Shown in pieces: positions 60,102-64,000 of a stretch of DNA of 64,000 nucleotides. The stretch is from Macrococcus hajekii. GTDB taxonomy: Bacteria > Bacillota > Bacilli > Staphylococcales > Staphylococcaceae. The notes below the pieces were generated by a model. That model saw only the letters and a program-made list of their open reading frames with translations, had not been told where the DNA came from and ran no database searches. Positions within the stretch are counted from its first letter, which is position 1; the number at the start of each line of letters is the position of its first letter. The position numbers and the translations under genes are program-made. The stretch lies in NCBI RefSeq assembly GCF_004359505.1, contig NZ_SCWE01000004.1:1-64000 (forward strand), given 5' to 3'.

Positions 60102-60157
60102 ATTATAGCAAACGTTTCTATAGGCGTACATTAAATATTTATAATTATTAAATGTAC
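60102..60157 (-). promoter_or_regulatory. purB promoter with 32-bp palindrome
   Basis: Minus-strand -10 TATAAT (60102-60107); the -35 position (60125-60130) overlaps a palindrome at 60126-60157, arms GTACATT / AATGTAC, with 14 of 16 base pairs symmetrical and no spacer. It is likely an operator for an unidentified regulator, or a cruciform/hairpin. Confidence 0.5.
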
Positions 60158-60168
60158 GGAAAAAACCT

Positions 60169-60208
60169 AAATAAATAGCCTGTCTGTTAAACAGACAGGC
60201 TATTTATT
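60169..60208 (-). terminator. Terminator of the NETI gene
   Basis: Perfect 19-bp stem around GCCTGTCTGTT / AACAGACAGGC with AATAAATA flanks, at the stop codon of the NETI gene. Confidence 0.85.
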
Positions 60209-60374
60209 CGATTTTCTTCCCTACAAAGACAATTTGCTGACGGAGCACTTCAATGCCTGCTTCTGTTTCGTGGAAAATAGGTTTTTCCATTCTTTTAACC
60301 GGTGTGAAGCCTTCTTTCCGCATCCGTTCCAGACATTCTGCAATTGTTTCATTCTCAGCGACTTCAAATTTCAT
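60204..60374 (-). CDS. NETI motif-containing small protein
   Basis: A 56-aa protein with the defining [16 protein letters not shown] segment and C-terminal [11 protein letters not shown], the NETI family (PF14044; Bacillus YebG-like) of unknown function. Its start lies inside the end of the UPF0316 gene (11 bp overlap), as in Bacilli where the two are neighbours. An alternative in-frame ATG at 60383 adds three residues; neither start has a strong ribosome site, so translational coupling is likely. Confidence 0.8.
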   Translation of the reverse strand: MKFEVAENETIAECLERMRKEGFTPVKRMEKPIFHETEAGIEVLRQQIVFVGKKIE

Positions 60375-60924
60375 CGGTATCATACGCTCTCAGTTTCTTA
60401 CTGCGCACACCTTTAACCCAGAAGCCACCATGAATATTTTTCGGTTCGTAAGCAATAATAAATGCTTTTGGATCCAGCTGCCTAATCGTTTCAGTCAGTT
60501 TAATCTCATACTTACGGGGTGTCAGAATCTGCATAATCATACGATGACCATCGCGTCCATGTGCAGCATAGTGTGTGACACCATAACCTAGATCACGAAG
60601 TGTGTGAGGAATGTCCAGTTCATATTCCGCTGTTGTCACATTGACTACAATGTAACCAAGTGCAATTTTTTCTTCCAGCTTCATACCTACTATAATACCC
60701 GCACCGAAACCGAATGCGTAAGCAAGTACATTCCAGATATTATCCAGACTGTTCATCACAAGTCCAAGACCTACTACATAGACCAGTACTTCAACAACTG
60801 ACACACCAGCTGCAAAGTAACGGTAGCCCTTGAGTGTCAGAATCATTCTCATTGTCAGACAAGTAACATAAATAATATTAATAAAAAATATAACCGCAAC
60901 CATAATCCAAGGATTATCTATCAA
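60364..60924 (-). CDS. UPF0316 / DUF2179 membrane protein (YebE-like)
   Basis: A 186-aa protein with three membrane helices (~residues 5-25, 38-58, 63-82) and a C-terminal DUF2179 domain (~115-170, [22 protein letters not shown]). Function unknown. The start is TTG 60924, 7 nt after AGGAGGT; no better in-frame ATG exists before the first helix. It overlaps the NETI gene. Confidence 0.85.
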   Translation of the reverse strand: MIDNPWIMVAVIFFINIIYVTCLTMRMILTLKGYRYFAAGVSVVEVLVYVVGLGLVMNSLDNIWNVLAYAFGFGAGIIVGMKLEEKIALGYIVVNVTTAEYELDIPHTLRDLGYGVTHYAAHGRDGHRMIMQILTPRKYEIKLTETIRQLDPKAFIIAYEPKNIHGGFWVKGVRSKKLRAYDTDEI

Positions 60925-60979
60925 TGGCGCACCTCCTAATTCATAGGCATTCTATCAGACATTAAGAGGTTGCACAAGA

Positions 60980-61804
60980 CTAGCGAATCAGTTCATTCAG
61001 ATTATAACGGTTAAGCGGCATCATACGTTTATGCTGTGTCTTCAGAAAATGTCCTTCAATCACTTCTTTATCGTGCTCACTGACCGCCTTACCTTCAAGA
61101 TAATCATCAATAGCATCATATGTAACCCCTAACGCTACTTCATCTGGCAGCTGTGGCTTATCTTCTTCTAAGTCAGCTGTCGGTTTTTTATTATACAGAT
61201 GCTCCGGGCAGCCTAATGCTTTCAGAATCTCTCTGCCCTGACGCTTATTTAAACCAGCAAGGGGCAGAATGTCAGCTCCTCCGTCACCGTACTTCGTGTA
61301 AAAGCCGGTAATACTTTCAGCTGCATGATCCGTACCCAGAACAATACCGCTGTTTGCTGCCGCTACTGAGTACTGGACTTTCATACGTTCACGTGCTTTT
61401 TCATTCCCTTTTTGAAAGTCAGTCAGAATAATACCTTCCTCTTTCAGCGCCTGAAGACTCGCTTCAACACTTGGTTTAATATTAACAGTCAATTCTCTGG
61501 AAGCATTAATAAAATCCAGTGCATCCTGACAATCCTGCTCATCTTTCTGAATACCATACGGCAGACGAATAGCGATAAACTCATAGTTCCCCCCTTCAGC
61601 ATTCAGTTCATCTACTGCCATCTGAGCAAGCTTTCCTGCTAATGTCGAGTCCTGTCCACCGGAAATGCCGAGTGTCATCGACTTTAAAAAAGGATAACTT
61701 TTCAGATAATCTTTCATAAAATCAACAATGGCCCGTGTCTCCTGTTTAACATCAATAGATGGTCTGGCATTTAATTCCTGAATAATACGCGCTTGTAAGT
61801 TCAT
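60980..61804 (-). CDS. nadE: NH3-dependent NAD synthetase
   Basis: A 274-aa enzyme converting nicotinate adenine dinucleotide, ammonia and ATP to NAD. PP-loop [14 protein letters not shown], the second-site motif [22 protein letters not shown], and the C-terminal [13 protein letters not shown] are present. It lacks a glutaminase domain. ATG 61804 overlaps the pncB stop as ATGA and lies 8 nt after AAGGAG. Confidence 0.96.
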   Translation of the reverse strand: MNLQARIIQELNARPSIDVKQETRAIVDFMKDYLKSYPFLKSMTLGISGGQDSTLAGKLAQMAVDELNAEGGNYEFIAIRLPYGIQKDEQDCQDALDFINASRELTVNIKPSVEASLQALKEEGIILTDFQKGNEKARERMKVQYSVAAANSGIVLGTDHAAESITGFYTKYGDGGADILPLAGLNKRQGREILKALGCPEHLYNKKPTADLEEDKPQLPDEVALGVTYDAIDDYLEGKAVSEHDKEVIEGHFLKTQHKRMMPLNRYNLNELIR

Positions 61805-63261
61805 TGTTCCCACTCCTTTATTCTGTCTGCTACTTCATGAATTTTATTATTTTTATTTTCCCAGCAAGCTGTACTTAAATCAACCGGATACTCTTCAGGG
61901 TTCATATAACGTTTCGTTTCTTCCCACATCAGGTCAAGATTATCTAAATGAAATGCTCTGATCTCATCCAGCGTAGGCTGGTTATAAACATATTGACCTT
62001 TATCAAAAATGGGCTGAAGCAGTTGCTTCGCAGTAAAATCTTTAAGCCATTTTTGTCTATAAGTGTAAATCGGATGGAACATCCTTAAGACTGGCTCATC
62101 CTGTGGATTTTCATATGCGAGTGTAATATAGTCCCCTTCAGATTTCCCTGTCTTATTGTTGATAATTCTATATAAATCTTTTTTACCAGGCGTTGTGACT
62201 TTTTCAGCATTATTAGAAATTTTGATACGATCCTGAAGGACACCGTTATCATCTTCGATTGCTGTTAATTTATAAACTGCTCCTAAGGCAGGCTGATCAT
62301 AAGCCGTGATTAATTTTGTACCGATGCCCCAGGCAGTCACTTTACATCCCTGCTGCTTTAAATTAATAATAGTGGCTTCATCCAGATCATTTGACGCAAA
62401 AATTTTCGCTTCTGTAAAGCCGGCCGCATCCAGCATTTTGCGAGCTTCCTTAGAGAGATAGCTTAAGTCGCCTGAGTCGAGACGAATCCCAATAAAGTTA
62501 ATTTTGTCTCCCAGTTCCTTCGCCACACGTATCGCATTGGGCACACCGCTTTTAAGTGTATGGAATGTATCAACTAAGAAAACACAATTTTTATGACGCT
62601 CTGCATATTTTTTGAAGGCCGTGTATTCATCGTCGTATGCCTGTACCATTGCATGCGCATGTGTCCCAGATATCGGTATACCGAATAATTTACCGGCACG
62701 GACATTACTCGTTGAATCAAATCCTGAGATATAAGCAGCACGAGCACCCCAGATGGCAGCATCCATCTCCTGTGCACGACGTGTACCGAACTCCATAAAA
62801 ATTTCAGCTGGAGCAATATTTCTGATACGGCTTGCCTTAGTCGCAATCAATGTCTGGAAATTGACGATATTCAAGATAGCCGTTTCGAGCAACTGAGCTT
62901 GGATAAGTGGTGCCTCAATTCTAAGAAGCGGCTCATTATTGAAACAGATTTCACCTTCCTCCATCGATACAATATTTCCAGTAAATTTGAGATTCTTTAA
63001 ATATTCCAGATAATCTTCCTGGTAACCTTGTTCACGTAAATATTCGATATCTGTATCAGTGAATCTGAATTTTTTTACATAATCAATGATTCTCTCCAGA
63101 CCTGCAAATACTGCATAGCCACTATCAAATGGCATACTTCTGAAATAGACATCAAAAACAGCAGTATTTTCATGAATCCCATCAAACCAGTAAGTTTCGC
63201 CCATATTGATCTGATATAAATCAGTATGCAGCATGAAGCTGTCATCATTTTTCCTGAACAT
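61801..63261 (-). CDS. pncB: Nicotinate phosphoribosyltransferase
   Basis: A 486-aa enzyme making nicotinate mononucleotide from nicotinate and PRPP, first step of NAD salvage. Start [29 protein letters not shown], the phospho-His region [13 protein letters not shown], and [10 protein letters not shown] are visible. It forms a two-gene operon with nadE, together turning nicotinate into NAD apart from the adenylyl step. GAGGGA precedes the ATG. Confidence 0.96.
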   Translation of the reverse strand: MFRKNDDSFMLHTDLYQINMGETYWFDGIHENTAVFDVYFRSMPFDSGYAVFAGLERIIDYVKKFRFTDTDIEYLREQGYQEDYLEYLKNLKFTGNIVSMEEGEICFNNEPLLRIEAPLIQAQLLETAILNIVNFQTLIATKASRIRNIAPAEIFMEFGTRRAQEMDAAIWGARAAYISGFDSTSNVRAGKLFGIPISGTHAHAMVQAYDDEYTAFKKYAERHKNCVFLVDTFHTLKSGVPNAIRVAKELGDKINFIGIRLDSGDLSYLSKEARKMLDAAGFTEAKIFASNDLDEATIINLKQQGCKVTAWGIGTKLITAYDQPALGAVYKLTAIEDDNGVLQDRIKISNNAEKVTTPGKKDLYRIINNKTGKSEGDYITLAYENPQDEPVLRMFHPIYTYRQKWLKDFTAKQLLQPIFDKGQYVYNQPTLDEIRAFHLDNLDLMWEETKRYMNPEEYPVDLSTACWENKNNKIHEVADRIKEWEQ

Positions 63262-63369
63262 GCATATCCCTCATTTTCCGTGTAATGGTAATCATCTATT
63301 CAATATTAACATACCCTGAAATAGAGCAATAATGCTACAATTTAATTAACTACTAAATGAGGTCAGCTT

Positions 63370-64000
63370 ATGAAAAATAAACAATTTGTCTTAATTTTAT
63401 CTGCCGTTGTATCTATTTCCGGCTTTTCACAAGGGATGCTGCTGCCACTGATATCCTTCATATTTGAGCGAGATGACGTACCGAGCTTCATCAATGGACT
63501 TCACGCTACTTCACTGTATATCGGTGTCTTTCTGACATCGCTCTTTCTTGAGGGATTACTGAGAAAATGGGGTTTCAAACCACTGATTATTACAGGAGGT
63601 GCAATTGTTACCCTCTCATTTCTATTATTTCCTATGCTGAAAACAATGACCCTCTGGTTTATTCTGAGGTTACTTGTTGGTATCGGTGATAATATGCTCC
63701 ATTTCGCTACTCAGTCGTGGCTGACACAAGTTACTCCACGGTCTCAACTGGGTCGCGCCCTCGCTTATTATGGTCTTAGTTTTTCGTTAGGCTTTATGTT
63801 AGGGCCACTACTCGTACCACTCGTCAATATCCATGAAGCATTGCCGTTTGTTGTCAGTGCAGTGATGTCGCTTATTGCATTCACTCTCGTCTTCACACTG
63901 AAGAACAGTATGCCAGTTCAGGACACCCATCCAGTTTCATTGTCCTCTACGTTCATTAACTTCCGCCGGGTCATCAAGACGTCATGGATCGCCTTTTTAT
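63370..64000 (+). CDS. MFS transporter, 3' end outside window
   Basis: An open frame from ATG 63370 (after TGAGGTC) runs to the window edge: 210 residues so far, with six predicted helices covering the N-terminal half of a 12-helix major facilitator. The TM2-3 loop (FLEGLLRKWGFKP) and GRALAYYGLSFSLGFMLGPLL in TM4-5 are MFS-like. Efflux of drugs or metabolites is likely, substrate unknown. Divergent from pncB. Confidence 0.82.
   Translation, partial: MKNKQFVLILSAVVSISGFSQGMLLPLISFIFERDDVPSFINGLHATSLYIGVFLTSLFLEGLLRKWGFKPLIITGGAIVTLSFLLFPMLKTMTLWFILRLLVGIGDNMLHFATQSWLTQVTPRSQLGRALAYYGLSFSLGFMLGPLLVPLVNIHEALPFVVSAVMSLIAFTLVFTLKNSMPVQDTHPVSLSSTFINFRRVIKTSWIAFL

Overview
This 64 kb window is a compact, low-GC Gram-positive chromosome segment. 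Gene content and order (vraU-vraT-vraS-vraR with map, murT-gatD, scdA, camS-ligA-pcrA-pcrB, gatCAB, putP, pncB-nadE, recX and sgtB near yfhP-mutY, a Sav1866-like exporter) point to Staphylococcaceae. A Bacillus-like block, ygzB-perR-bcp-gsaB-ygaE-type transporter-ygaD-type ABC exporter, suggests a lineage close to but outside Staphylococcus; Macrococcus is my best guess. That is inference from synteny and remembered protein similarity, not from a search. I saw no insertion sequence, prophage, integrase, tRNA or CRISPR array; this is core genome.

Layout. Positions 1-480: the extreme 5' end of a 16S rRNA gene on the minus strand, its leader and two tandem rrn promoters. 480-9000: zinc-ribbon membrane protein, PerR and Bcp (peroxide defence), GsaB, a UPF0421 membrane protein, Mpg glycosylase, an FMN glutamate-synthase-like protein, the Sav1866-type exporter and a nucleoside tri-/diphosphatase. 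9000-16000: MutY, YfhP, an unusual TagGH-like ABC pair, YfhH, RecX, SgtB and a PfpI/DJ-1 stress protein. 16000-25900: a RumA-family paralogue that has lost catalytic motifs, radical-SAM YfkAB, YfhO, thioesterase, aminopeptidase AmpS, YtxH, YihY/BrkB and carbonic anhydrase. 25900-33600: the VraUTSR cell-wall stress operon, methionine aminopeptidase, a second UPF0421 protein, ScdA and MurT-GatD (lipid II amidation). 33600-39700: FeoA-FeoB-FeoB-associated protein under a Fur box, an exonuclease-BRCT protein, DinB and RlmCD. 39700-64000: 5'-nucleotidase, glucose dehydrogenase-like SDR, DagK, HerA-like ATPase, GrpB protein, GatCAB, PutP, CamS-LigA-PcrA-PcrB, a VanY-like lipoprotein, YerC, PurB, NETI and UPF0316 proteins, NadE-PncB and a truncated MFS transporter.

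The genes group into cell-envelope construction and surveillance (SgtB, MurT-GatD, YfhO, TagGH-like pair, VraUTSR, VanY-like lipoprotein), oxidative/nitrosative and iron homeostasis (PerR, Bcp, ScdA, Feo), DNA repair (MutY, Mpg, RecX, DinB, LigA, PcrA), and translation/NAD supply (GatCAB, NadE-PncB). Most convergent gene pairs are separated only by one near-perfect hairpin with A and T tracts on either side, often overlapping both stop codons.

The most useful leads are a TagH-like ATPase with degraded catalytic motifs, a RumA-family methyltransferase lacking its nucleophilic Cys, an NsrR-type 23-bp palindrome at scdA, a near-perfect 32-bp palindrome over the purB -35 region, and PerR-, Fur- and sigma-B-like sites in front of the functionally expected genes. 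Five genuine small genes were found in gaps: an SE1561-type protein, a NETI protein, the FeoB-associated protein, a small single-span membrane protein and a 42-aa charged protein.
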